This document shows, piece by piece, positions 1-8,095 of a DNA stretch of 64,000 bases. The position numbers were made by a program, and so were the translations under genes. Origin of the DNA: an uncultured Bacteroidales bacterium (GTDB lineage Bacteria > Bacteroidota > Bacteroidia > Bacteroidales > Paludibacteraceae); assembly GCA_900542355.1 (NCBI GenBank), contig UQNE01000003.1, positions 5,001-69,000 of the forward strand, in the 5' to 3' direction. The notes beneath the pieces were generated by a model that ran no database searches, was not told where the DNA came from, and saw nothing but the letters and a program-made list of their open reading frames with translations. Within the stretch, counting starts at the first letter, position 1, and every line of letters begins with the position of its first letter.

Positions 1-353
1 CCATGCTCCCGATGGCACTATGTCTCACCCTCCCTTCTTTCGTATATGTGTATTTGGCGGCCGCACAACCAGACTCGTTTTGGGTGATTTCGGCGTGCAT
101 CGGTATTGAGCAATTAGGCTACGGACTAGGGTACACCGCCTGTATGCTCTATATGATACACTTCGCCGAGGGAGTCCACAAAACGGCACATTTCTCGCTC
201 TGCACCGCAGTGATGTTCCTCGGCCTATTGCTCCCGGGGATGGTTGCGGGCTACATAGAGGAACCGCTCGGCTACTTAGGTTTCTTTTGGGTGGTAATGG
301 CTTGCTGCATACCGAGTATTGCCATCACCTACATCGTTTGTCGAAAATTATGA
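1..353 (+). CDS. MFS transporter, C-terminal part (5' end outside window)
   Basis: The reading frame is open from the window edge to a TGA at 351-353, so only the last ~116 residues are seen and the ATG at position 3 is probably internal. The visible part is very hydrophobic and forms about four membrane helices. The segment LGYGLGYTACMLYMIHFAEG followed by a second helix pair resembles the C-terminal half of AmpG-like or sugar-type major facilitator proteins. The substrate cannot be told from this piece. It ends 15 bp before pssA on the same strand and could share a transcript with it. Confidence 0.65.
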   Translation, partial: MLPMALCLTLPSFVYVYLAAAQPDSFWVISACIGIEQLGYGLGYTACMLYMIHFAEGVHKTAHFSLCTAVMFLGLLLPGMVAGYIEEPLGYLGFFWVVMACCIPSIAITYIVCRKL

Positions 354-368
354 ATATCAGATAATAGT

Positions 369-1079
369 ATGAATATCAAGCGAATCATTCCCGACAGTAT
401 CACCTGCTGCAACTTGCTTTGCGGCTGTATGGCTGTCTTTATGGCTACTCAAAACGCCTTTCTCTATGCGTTCTTGTTCATCCTTGGCGGCGCATTCTTC
501 GATTTCTTCGACGGGATGTCTGCCCGATTACTCAAAGTGCCAAGCGAGATCGGCATACAACTGGACTCGCTCGCCGATGACATCACTTTCGGTTTAGCCC
601 CCTCTATGATGCTTTGCTGCTACCTCCGCCCGCTCATCGGTTGGTGGTGTCTGTTGGCTTTCCTGATGGCGGCATTCTCTGCTTTGCGCTTGGCTAAGTT
701 CAATGTAGATAAACGCCAAACCTCCTCATTCATAGGGCTTTCCACACCGCCCAATGCTATATTTTGGGGATCACTCACCTGTATGCCCTATGCTATGTTA
801 TCAGCCGATTGGATTCCATGGGCATTGTTGGCAATGAGCCTGCTTAGTTGCTATCTGCTCAACGCCGAGATACCTTTCTTCTCGTTTAAGTTCCACGATT
901 TCTCTTGGAAGAACCACTTCACGCAATACTTATTTTTAATAGGTGCGCTGGTGCTGATTATCTTCTGCGTAGCAAAAGCCATCGCTTGCCGACATATCGG
1001 ATTAGCTGTATTCGCCGGAGCGGCGTGTGTACTCTGGTATGTAGCGCTCAACCTGTTGCTTTGGATAGCCAAACGATAG
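369..1079 (+). CDS. pssA: CDP-diacylglycerol--serine O-phosphatidyltransferase
   Basis: This 236-residue inner-membrane enzyme should condense CDP-diacylglycerol with L-serine to phosphatidylserine, the first step to phosphatidylethanolamine. The CDP-alcohol phosphotransferase signature is complete near residues 45-72: DFFDGMSAR, then a Gly, then paired Asp residues in GIQLDSLADD. The rest is a series of hydrophobic helices, and the length matches the short bacterial PssA type. The start ATG at 369 places the first helix right after the short N-terminal segment MNIKRIIPDSITCCN, as is usual in Bacteroidetes PssA. Confidence 0.9.
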   Translation: MNIKRIIPDSITCCNLLCGCMAVFMATQNAFLYAFLFILGGAFFDFFDGMSARLLKVPSEIGIQLDSLADDITFGLAPSMMLCCYLRPLIGWWCLLAFLMAAFSALRLAKFNVDKRQTSSFIGLSTPPNAIFWGSLTCMPYAMLSADWIPWALLAMSLLSCYLLNAEIPFFSFKFHDFSWKNHFTQYLFLIGALVLIIFCVAKAIACRHIGLAVFAGAACVLWYVALNLLLWIAKR

Positions 1080-1124
1080 CATCATTGCCTTAACCCACAC
1101 ATAATCAATACGAAAAACACACCG

Positions 1125-2894
1125 ATGACATCCCATAGAGTTGCCAAATATATTTCGGAAAGTCTCCTTGTCGGGCTTCTGACACTTCCTATCTATGCCG
1201 AACCGATTCGCAGCGGATACTACGATGCGGCACAAGGACTGAGCGACTCGCTGCTTAAGTCTGCCCTCCACGACACTATCTGCCAAGGCGTGCGTGTGTC
1301 GTACGGCACACAGGGCTACACCTACCCCGAAGGTATCTACTATCCCGCTACATGGAACTATTTACCGCTCACCGACCGCCGCGCTGACGGCACGGTGTGG
1401 GATATGTACTCCAATACTCGCCGTTATTTCCCCTCCGATGAAGGCTCCGCCTGCGGCCTGCAGATAGAGCATTGTTTCCCTAAATCGTGGTGGGGCTGGA
1501 CCTCGTCAAGCAGCGGCAAGACCGACTCTATCGGCTACCGCGCATACCGCGACCTCTATCACCTGTCCCCCGCCGATGCCCAAGCCAACAATAGCAAGAG
1601 CAACTGCCCACCCGGACATGTGAGCAAAGGCGATAGATTGGATAACGGCTCTTTCCGAATGGACTCGAAGAGTGCATCGCAATATGGTTGGATGTGCTTT
1701 GAACCCGCACCCGAGTATCGAGGCGACTTTGCACGCGCATACTTCTATATAGCCACCGCCTACGAGAACCTCACCTGGCTTTCTACCTATAGCGACTATC
1801 TGACCAACGATTCCTACCTTGAGTTTCAACCTTGGCTCATCGATGTCCTCCTCGATTGGCATCGCTCCGACCCCGTGAGTATCAAGGAGATAGAGCGAGC
1901 CGATGCCGTAAGCAGTATTCAGCACAACCGCAATCCGTTCATCGATTACCCTGAGTTGGTAGAGTATATCTGGGGCAATAAGAAAGGGCAAGCCGTCGAT
2001 TTTGAGCGACTGATCTGCACCGCCTCCCCCGACTATGTCCCCACACCCGACCTAACCAACTTCCGCGCATACGAAGCCACCGACATCACTCGCATGGGCT
2101 TCACCGCCACTTGGACGAACCTACAAGCCGACTGCACAATCGACCTCTACACACGCTCCTACACCGGCAACAACGATACACTCATCAACCTTCCCACCAT
2201 CACAGCCAAGCGGATCGACTCCACTGCTCATGTCGATTACAGCGGCAAGTTATCGACTACTTATGCCGGCAATGGTGCCGTGGTGATGGGTTCGAGCAAC
2301 ACCGATGCCACTATCCGCTTACACGGATTGCAACTGCCCCATGGTGCTAATTTAGTATTCCGTGCAGGGATGTACGCCTTTGCTACTGCAGGCGAACTGC
2401 AGATTTTTCTCAACGAAGAAACTGCACCTTTTCAGACCATTGTCTTGCCTACCTCGCGCGATGAGAACTACTACACCATTGCTATCCCCGCAGGCACTCA
2501 AACCATTCGAATAGCCTCTGTGGGAGGTAGCACCAAGAAACGCGCTGCCATGCAAGAGTTGTACCTCATACAAGGCGACCTACAAGCGCATACACAAAGC
2601 ATTGAGGGCTATCCGCAGACTATCGATGCTACGCCGATGGCATCCCGCTATTGCAGTCAATACTTATCTCTCCCTACCGCACTTGCTTCCGATACGCTCT
2701 ACTACCGCATCAGCGATGATAACGGCCGTCGTACCAATGAAATAGCGGTCGTGCTGCCTGCTGCACCGAGTGCCGAACTGCGTCCTGTTGCTCCATACTC
2801 TGCCCCGCAAAAAGTACTGCGAAACGGACGGATATACATCTTCTACAATGGTAAATACTATACCCTGTTAGGAAATATCGACCACGAACAATAA
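1125..2894 (+). CDS. secreted endonuclease I family nuclease with C-terminal extension
   Basis: A 589-residue exported protein; residues 1-25 look like a signal peptide ending near YAEP. Residues ~30-300 carry an EndA/NucM-type endonuclease I domain: the motif EHCFPKSWWG and the later RDLYHLSPADAQANNSKSN hold the His and Asn residues expected in the metal-dependent site. The middle (~335-380) resembles a fibronectin-III-like fold. The last 30 residues (KVLRNGRIYIFYNGKYYTL) resemble a short conserved C-terminal tail found on Bacteroidales surface proteins and on the 911-residue protein downstream in this window. It probably degrades extracellular DNA or RNA. It begins 45 bp after pssA. Confidence 0.8.
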   Translation: MTSHRVAKYISESLLVGLLTLPIYAEPIRSGYYDAAQGLSDSLLKSALHDTICQGVRVSYGTQGYTYPEGIYYPATWNYLPLTDRRADGTVWDMYSNTRRYFPSDEGSACGLQIEHCFPKSWWGWTSSSSGKTDSIGYRAYRDLYHLSPADAQANNSKSNCPPGHVSKGDRLDNGSFRMDSKSASQYGWMCFEPAPEYRGDFARAYFYIATAYENLTWLSTYSDYLTNDSYLEFQPWLIDVLLDWHRSDPVSIKEIERADAVSSIQHNRNPFIDYPELVEYIWGNKKGQAVDFERLICTASPDYVPTPDLTNFRAYEATDITRMGFTATWTNLQADCTIDLYTRSYTGNNDTLINLPTITAKRIDSTAHVDYSGKLSTTYAGNGAVVMGSSNTDATIRLHGLQLPHGANLVFRAGMYAFATAGELQIFLNEETAPFQTIVLPTSRDENYYTIAIPAGTQTIRIASVGGSTKKRAAMQELYLIQGDLQAHTQSIEGYPQTIDATPMASRYCSQYLSLPTALASDTLYYRISDDNGRRTNEIAVVLPAAPSAELRPVAPYSAPQKVLRNGRIYIFYNGKYYTLLGNIDHEQ

Positions 2895-2960
2895 GCGCAG
2901 GAGCCGCCATCGGATAAGGGCGAATGGATATTTCTACACATTCCGCCGTTTATTCCACAT

Positions 2961-2987
2961 TTGCCCATATAAATAGCAGTAACTTTG
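2961..2987 (+). promoter_or_regulatory. candidate promoter of the surface-protein cluster
   Basis: TAACTTTG at 2980-2987 matches the Bacteroidetes TAnnTTTG box. A TTTG lies upstream at 2960-2963, but with 16 bp spacing rather than the 20 bp seen at the other promoters in this window, so the -33 part is uncertain. Confidence 0.5.
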
Positions 2988-3026
2988 CACCCGTAAAACT
3001 ATGTACCATTTTTCAATCTCAATACG

Positions 3027-5669
3027 ATGAAAAAACTACTCTACAGTGCATTTCTTTTTGCTGCTATCCTGATTCCGCAGGTCGGCTTTGCGCAGACTTC
3101 CGGCGGGCAGTCCACCGAAGGCAAAGACTTTTGGGTAACCTTCTTGCAAGCAGACCAAGATCCTAACAACGAACTTACCCTCTCATTGTCTATCTCCTCA
3201 CGCACCGATTGTGAGGTGACCATCTCTAACCCCTATACCGGCTATTCTGAGCAAGTGCAAGTACAAGCCAACGGACTGAAGATTGTAGAGTTATACAGTG
3301 GCAATGTACTTACTACTACCGCTCGTCAGAATATGAGCACATCGGGCAAAGTTTGCTACTCGGTCAATTCAGAAAAGGTAGATACTTGTGCATTACATGT
3401 TACCTCCACGGCAGACATCTCACTCTTTGCCACCAACTACAAACGCGCCACCTTCGATGCCACCAATGTGCTTCCTACTGCCTCGTTGTTAGATAGTTAT
3501 GTTATCCAGACATACACACCTTCTGACCACGGAGGCGCAGCCAAGACACAAGGTTCGCATTTTGCGATCATCGCTGCCGAAGACAACACTGTTGTGGACT
3601 ATTGTCCCACCGAGAATACCGAGGCTATCAACAATGCTATCGCTCGAAAAAACGGAGGCTACACTCTGACTCCGGAAGAAGAGCAACTGATTCAATACCA
3701 ATATGGTCGCGATACCCTCCATTCTCCCGTACTCAAAAAAGGACAAGTTTTCTATGTTTGGACGGGTAAACAAGATGGCGACCATGGCGACCTAAGCGGC
3801 ACTTATGTCAAAGCACGCGACAATAAGAAAATCGCTGTTTTCCAAGGTTGTCCGCACACCAATATCCCTTACCAAGTCAAGCAACGCGACCATATCTTCT
3901 CGCAAGCAATGCCTACTCAGTATTGGGGTAATACCTTTGTTATTACCGCCTCCGCTCAGCGTAAACGCGACAAAATCCGCGTGTTGGCTCTCAACGATGG
4001 TACCGAGGTGCGCCTTGACGGACAAGTTGTTCATACTTTCGATTTCTCAACCGACAAAAAGCACTATTTCGAGTTTGAGATAGGAGAGCAATATGGTTCT
4101 CTCCCGTCCCCGCTCGCTTTGGGAAAGAGTTGCGTACTCGAAACTTCCTGCCCGTGTGCTGTACACCTTTTTATGGTATCGCAGCAATACGATGGCGATA
4201 AGAACAACAATGGCGACCCCGCAATGCTATGGGTCAACCCTATCGAGCAGCAGATCGACCAAGTAACCTTCGCTACTTATGCCAGCAAGAACGGAACAAC
4301 CAACCACTTTGTGAATATCGTTACCGACCAACCGGAAGCAATGTTATTGGATGGTATCTCTATCCAATCTGATTTCGCTCCCGTAACCAATACAATCAAT
4401 GGTAAGCAATACTACTTTGCTCAAAAGAGCCTGGGTACGGTTGCTGCTACCCACACGCTCAAAAGCGATGGTAGCAATTTCATCGCCCATGTCTATGGTT
4501 TCACAAGCAACGAGTCGTATGGTTACTCCGCCGGCGGTGCTACCAAACCGCTGACACAAGCCATCACTATCAATGGTCAGACCTTCACTCCCGACAGTCA
4601 CAATCTGCTTTGTGGTGAAGATACCATCCATTTCGGTTGCAACCTCAACTACGAGTTTGAGAAAGTCGTTTGGGGCTTTGGCGACGGACAGACTGCTACC
4701 TCACAAGGTCCCGACACCATAGCCAAAGTGGATCACTACTACGACCAATCGGGTGTCTATGCTGCCTACGCGCTCATCTATCGCTCTTCGTCTAACCTGT
4801 GCGCAGGGCAAAGTGCTATGGATAGTATTCCTATTACCGTTAATATCGGTCGTTTCGTATTCTCCATCAGCCATGTAGATATCCCCTGCAAAGTAGAGGG
4901 ACAACCCTTTGTCGGCAAGATTCACTTCGACAACCAATCGGGAGTCGATTTGCAAGGCGACAATACCACTATCGAATACGATCCCGCTGCCATCGCTGCT
5001 GGGTTTAAGAATAGCGAACTCACAGTCAATGAGGCCGAAAACTATTTCCAAATCGTCATCCCCGACGAGGCAGAAACGGGTAAGTACTATGGTATCCATC
5101 TCAATATCACATCCGATTGCGGTGGCACTGATACCATTCTCCATTTTATGCTCAACTACGACAACGATGTCCTCACGCAGCGTTACGATAATGTTCTCGG
5201 GTTGCGTATAGAACCGTTCGCAGGAAAGCAACTTTCTGATTTCCAATGGTATCGCACAAGCGATAGCACGGCGATAACGAATCAAACCGCAGCTGTGCTC
5301 AACCGGCGTTATGTGCAAACCGATGCCAACGATGCCTACTATCTCTGTTTTACTATCGACAAAGGCACCAATTCTGAGGTTCAAACCTGTACATGTGCCA
5401 AGGCCTTTACTACCGACCCCGGTGCTTACGACGAGTTTAAAGAAGGTGTCTCTATCAGTGCCACGATGGCTGCTGTAGGCGATCGCATATTCGTCAATGC
5501 GCAAGGCGCATCTACCGCACAATGGATCAGAACGGACGGCAGCATATTCTCAGAAGAACAACTGCCCGATGGTGGGTGCACCATCTCCGTTCCCTCCGAG
5601 AGCGGTTTTTATATCCTGCGTGTCATCACCGACAAACAAGAGCGCAACTTCAAATTCTTTGTAAAATAA
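3027..5669 (+). CDS. large secreted protein with IgGFc-binding-like and PKD domains
   Basis: An 880-residue exported protein with a clear signal peptide (MKKLLYSAFLFAAILIPQVG, cleavage near FAQ). Residues ~28-500 follow the IgGFc-binding N-terminal domain pattern: GKDFWVTF, then FDATNVLPTASLLDSYVIQ, then FAIIAAEDNTVVDY. A PKD-type domain follows at ~545-600 (VVWGFGDGQTATSQGPD). The end, GFYILRVITDKQERNFKFF, resembles a type IX secretion sorting tail. It is paralogous to the 911-residue protein at 8096-10831. The role is probably surface attachment or a structural surface layer; the true ligand is unknown, and the family name does not prove IgG binding. Confidence 0.7.
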   Translation: MKKLLYSAFLFAAILIPQVGFAQTSGGQSTEGKDFWVTFLQADQDPNNELTLSLSISSRTDCEVTISNPYTGYSEQVQVQANGLKIVELYSGNVLTTTARQNMSTSGKVCYSVNSEKVDTCALHVTSTADISLFATNYKRATFDATNVLPTASLLDSYVIQTYTPSDHGGAAKTQGSHFAIIAAEDNTVVDYCPTENTEAINNAIARKNGGYTLTPEEEQLIQYQYGRDTLHSPVLKKGQVFYVWTGKQDGDHGDLSGTYVKARDNKKIAVFQGCPHTNIPYQVKQRDHIFSQAMPTQYWGNTFVITASAQRKRDKIRVLALNDGTEVRLDGQVVHTFDFSTDKKHYFEFEIGEQYGSLPSPLALGKSCVLETSCPCAVHLFMVSQQYDGDKNNNGDPAMLWVNPIEQQIDQVTFATYASKNGTTNHFVNIVTDQPEAMLLDGISIQSDFAPVTNTINGKQYYFAQKSLGTVAATHTLKSDGSNFIAHVYGFTSNESYGYSAGGATKPLTQAITINGQTFTPDSHNLLCGEDTIHFGCNLNYEFEKVVWGFGDGQTATSQGPDTIAKVDHYYDQSGVYAAYALIYRSSSNLCAGQSAMDSIPITVNIGRFVFSISHVDIPCKVEGQPFVGKIHFDNQSGVDLQGDNTTIEYDPAAIAAGFKNSELTVNEAENYFQIVIPDEAETGKYYGIHLNITSDCGGTDTILHFMLNYDNDVLTQRYDNVLGLRIEPFAGKQLSDFQWYRTSDSTAITNQTAAVLNRRYVQTDANDAYYLCFTIDKGTNSEVQTCTCAKAFTTDPGAYDEFKEGVSISATMAAVGDRIFVNAQGASTAQWIRTDGSIFSEEQLPDGGCTISVPSESGFYILRVITDKQERNFKFFVK

Positions 5670-5692
5670 CTCTCCTTAAGCATACTCTCAAT

Positions 5693-7933
5693 ATGAAAAA
5701 TATAGTGCGTAACATACTGATTATCACGCTAATCCTGTCGCTTGGCTGTAGCACGCTCACTGCGGTTGCAATGCCTGCTCCCGCAGCCAAAGAGACCACG
5801 GCACAAGATAAACAAAAAGCCGCCAAACAAAAGGCTGCTGAGAAAAAGAAAAAAGAGCAGGAGAAAGCCAAAGCGCAAAAACAAAAAGAGCAGGCTAAGA
5901 AGAAAGCCGAGGCCGACAAGCGCAAAGCCGCTGCACAGAAGGCCAACGAGAAAAAGAAAGCCGAAGCAGCACGCGAAGCGGAGAAACAAGCAGACGAGCG
6001 TGCCAAAGTGGCGGCTGCAAGAGAAAAAGAGAATGCACGCCGTCAGGAGGCTGCTGCCAAAGCCGCTGCCGACAAGCAAGCACAAGAAGAGGCACAGAAA
6101 TTGGCTTGGCAACGACAACAAGCCGAGTTGGCAGATCCTACTCCTAAGACAGAGGTGATCAGCCTTATCAATATAAGCGCACGCGCGGGATACGCCGCCT
6201 TGTTGGACAATATCCCCTCGCTGCCGGCAGGCGATAATGCTATCAACTGGTCGAATGTCAATCGTCCCGGGCAGTTGGGTAGCGACTATGCCTACCAATC
6301 GCTTACAGGCGGTGCAGGAGCGGGCATCTCCGCCACCTACGCCCTTGAGTATGGAGTCTTCCGCTTTGAGACAGGTCTCGATTTCAGATGGCTCAACTCA
6401 CGCTCCGACTATGCTTTCTCGCTCATGCGCGATAACAACTACTATCCTGCACCTGGTGTTGCACCTATTGGTCAGACTTATACCTACACCACCGACGACC
6501 TGCGTGAGGTACGCAATGTCGGTCATATCGGTTTGCCGATTATGTTCGGTGCGCAGTTCGACCGCTATTTCTTTATGCTCGGTGCAAAAGTAGGTTATGG
6601 TATCTTTGGCACCTACTCGCAACGCGGCCGATACGACATCACCGTCCAAGACGCCGAGATACTCGAGCCGTACGGTATGGGTATCGTCGATGTCCCCGCA
6701 GCAGCCGCAGACAACCATCGCCTCTCGTTCCGCCAACCCGACCTGAGTCTGTGTGCCGAGTTCGGTATCGACCTCGATGAGTGGCTCCAAGCGCAACCCG
6801 ACAAGAAAAAAACACGCGTCAAAGCGGGCGAACGCCTTCCCTTTGGCCGCGAGCATATCCACTACCGCGTCAGTGCTTTTGCCGAGTATGGTGTACTCAA
6901 CACCAACGCCCCCACGGATGCCAATCCCCTCGTATTCAACGCCAACGATTATCGTCCGCAGGCTACCAATACGATGTTGGCTATCGCCGACACAAAGGTC
7001 AACAACCTCTTTGTCGGTCTCAAATTCACCGTTCAGTTTGAGATTCCGGGCAAGACGGCACGCCCCGTGCCACCCCCTGCCTCCTATACATCTGTCCGTA
7101 TCATCGACGAGACCACAGGAGAGATTATCCCGGGGGCTACGCTCGAGATACTCAACACCAAGAATGGTCGCCCGGCACTCAAGGAGAAAATCATCCCGCA
7201 GGGCACTGCTCGCCAGCGCACCAATGTCGGAAACTACCTTGCTACGGCGAAGATGGAGCATTACTACCCCGAGAGTATCTCGTATAGCATTGCTGAACCC
7301 GGTACAACCACTACGCTCGAGGTGCGTATGCGCCGTATGCCGCTCTTCCGCGTCAGCGTAGCCAATGCTGAGACGGGTGAACCGATACCCGCACAAGTGG
7401 AGATCCGTCCGCGCAATGTCAGCCAACCGGCATACACCCTTACTACCGACTCTCTGCAAGGTGTAAGTTGTGCCTATCTCGCTGATTCCCTTGCTTATAC
7501 GCTCCATATTGAGCAAGTCGGCTACGAACTGTTCGAGGCGCCTATTGTCCACATCGGTGATAGTATGCATGTCGTCCTCACACCTATCAAGAAAGGCGAG
7601 GTCTTCGTAATGCGCAACCTCCATTTTGCTACCAACAAGACCCGTATCTTATCCTCTTCCGAGGAGGCTCTGGAAGCGCTCTATTCCTACCTGCAGCGTA
7701 ACCCCGAAATCCGCATCCGGATTATGGGACACACCGACAATGTAGGTAAAGACGCTGCCAACCAACGCCTCTCCGAAGGCCGTGCCGAGGCGGTACGCAA
7801 CGACCTTATCAAGCGCGGTATCGACCCCGCACGCATCGAGGCAGAGGGCTATGGCGAGACCCGTCCTATCGACACCAACGACACCGAAGAAGGACGCCAA
7901 AACAACCGCCGTGTCGAAGTGGAAGTTCTGTAA
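5693..7933 (+). CDS. OmpA-family protein with Lys/Ala-rich coiled coil and beta-barrel
   Basis: A 746-residue envelope protein. I place the start at 5693, where a signal peptide begins (MKNIVRNILIITLILSLGCS); the frame is open further upstream but lies over the previous gene. Residues ~35-140 are a highly charged Lys/Ala/Glu coiled coil. Residues ~155-450 look like an outer-membrane beta-barrel (alternating aromatic strands, GLKFTVQF at its end). Two carboxypeptidase-regulatory-like domains follow (~460-630). The C-terminal OmpA domain (~640-746) contains HTDNVGKDAANQRLSEGRA and GYGETRPI, which should bind peptidoglycan. It probably anchors the flanking secreted proteins or the outer membrane to the cell wall. 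It lies 23 bp after the 880-residue gene, so the two are likely co-transcribed. Confidence 0.75.
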   Translation: MKNIVRNILIITLILSLGCSTLTAVAMPAPAAKETTAQDKQKAAKQKAAEKKKKEQEKAKAQKQKEQAKKKAEADKRKAAAQKANEKKKAEAAREAEKQADERAKVAAAREKENARRQEAAAKAAADKQAQEEAQKLAWQRQQAELADPTPKTEVISLINISARAGYAALLDNIPSLPAGDNAINWSNVNRPGQLGSDYAYQSLTGGAGAGISATYALEYGVFRFETGLDFRWLNSRSDYAFSLMRDNNYYPAPGVAPIGQTYTYTTDDLREVRNVGHIGLPIMFGAQFDRYFFMLGAKVGYGIFGTYSQRGRYDITVQDAEILEPYGMGIVDVPAAAADNHRLSFRQPDLSLCAEFGIDLDEWLQAQPDKKKTRVKAGERLPFGREHIHYRVSAFAEYGVLNTNAPTDANPLVFNANDYRPQATNTMLAIADTKVNNLFVGLKFTVQFEIPGKTARPVPPPASYTSVRIIDETTGEIIPGATLEILNTKNGRPALKEKIIPQGTARQRTNVGNYLATAKMEHYYPESISYSIAEPGTTTTLEVRMRRMPLFRVSVANAETGEPIPAQVEIRPRNVSQPAYTLTTDSLQGVSCAYLADSLAYTLHIEQVGYELFEAPIVHIGDSMHVVLTPIKKGEVFVMRNLHFATNKTRILSSSEEALEALYSYLQRNPEIRIRIMGHTDNVGKDAANQRLSEGRAEAVRNDLIKRGIDPARIEAEGYGETRPIDTNDTEEGRQNNRRVEVEVL

Positions 7934-7984
7934 AATATGCAAACAACGGAGCGTGCATTTTAATATTTGAGCGGTTCTTATTTC

Positions 7985-8028
7985 TCGAACTTTTGTCGAG
8001 ACCTAATCGAGACCTAAAGCCAACCTCA
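7985..8028 (+). repeat. 11-bp phased direct repeat, locus 1
   Basis: Four 11-bp units in a row: TCGAACTTTTG, TCGAGACCTAA, TCGAGACCTAA, AGCCAACCTCA. It fills the gap before the 911-residue gene and is homologous, unit for unit, to the locus at 25749-25792. Confidence 0.8.
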
Positions 8029-8095
8029 CCATTAAGATAAATGCCCGTAGATAAATAAAAATTTAGACAACTAAACCTACTAAATACATTCGCCT

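Noticed and set aside
6398..7624. 408-codon open frame on the minus strand
   Set aside because: Antisense to the barrel and regulatory-like domains of the OmpA-family gene; composition not protein-like.
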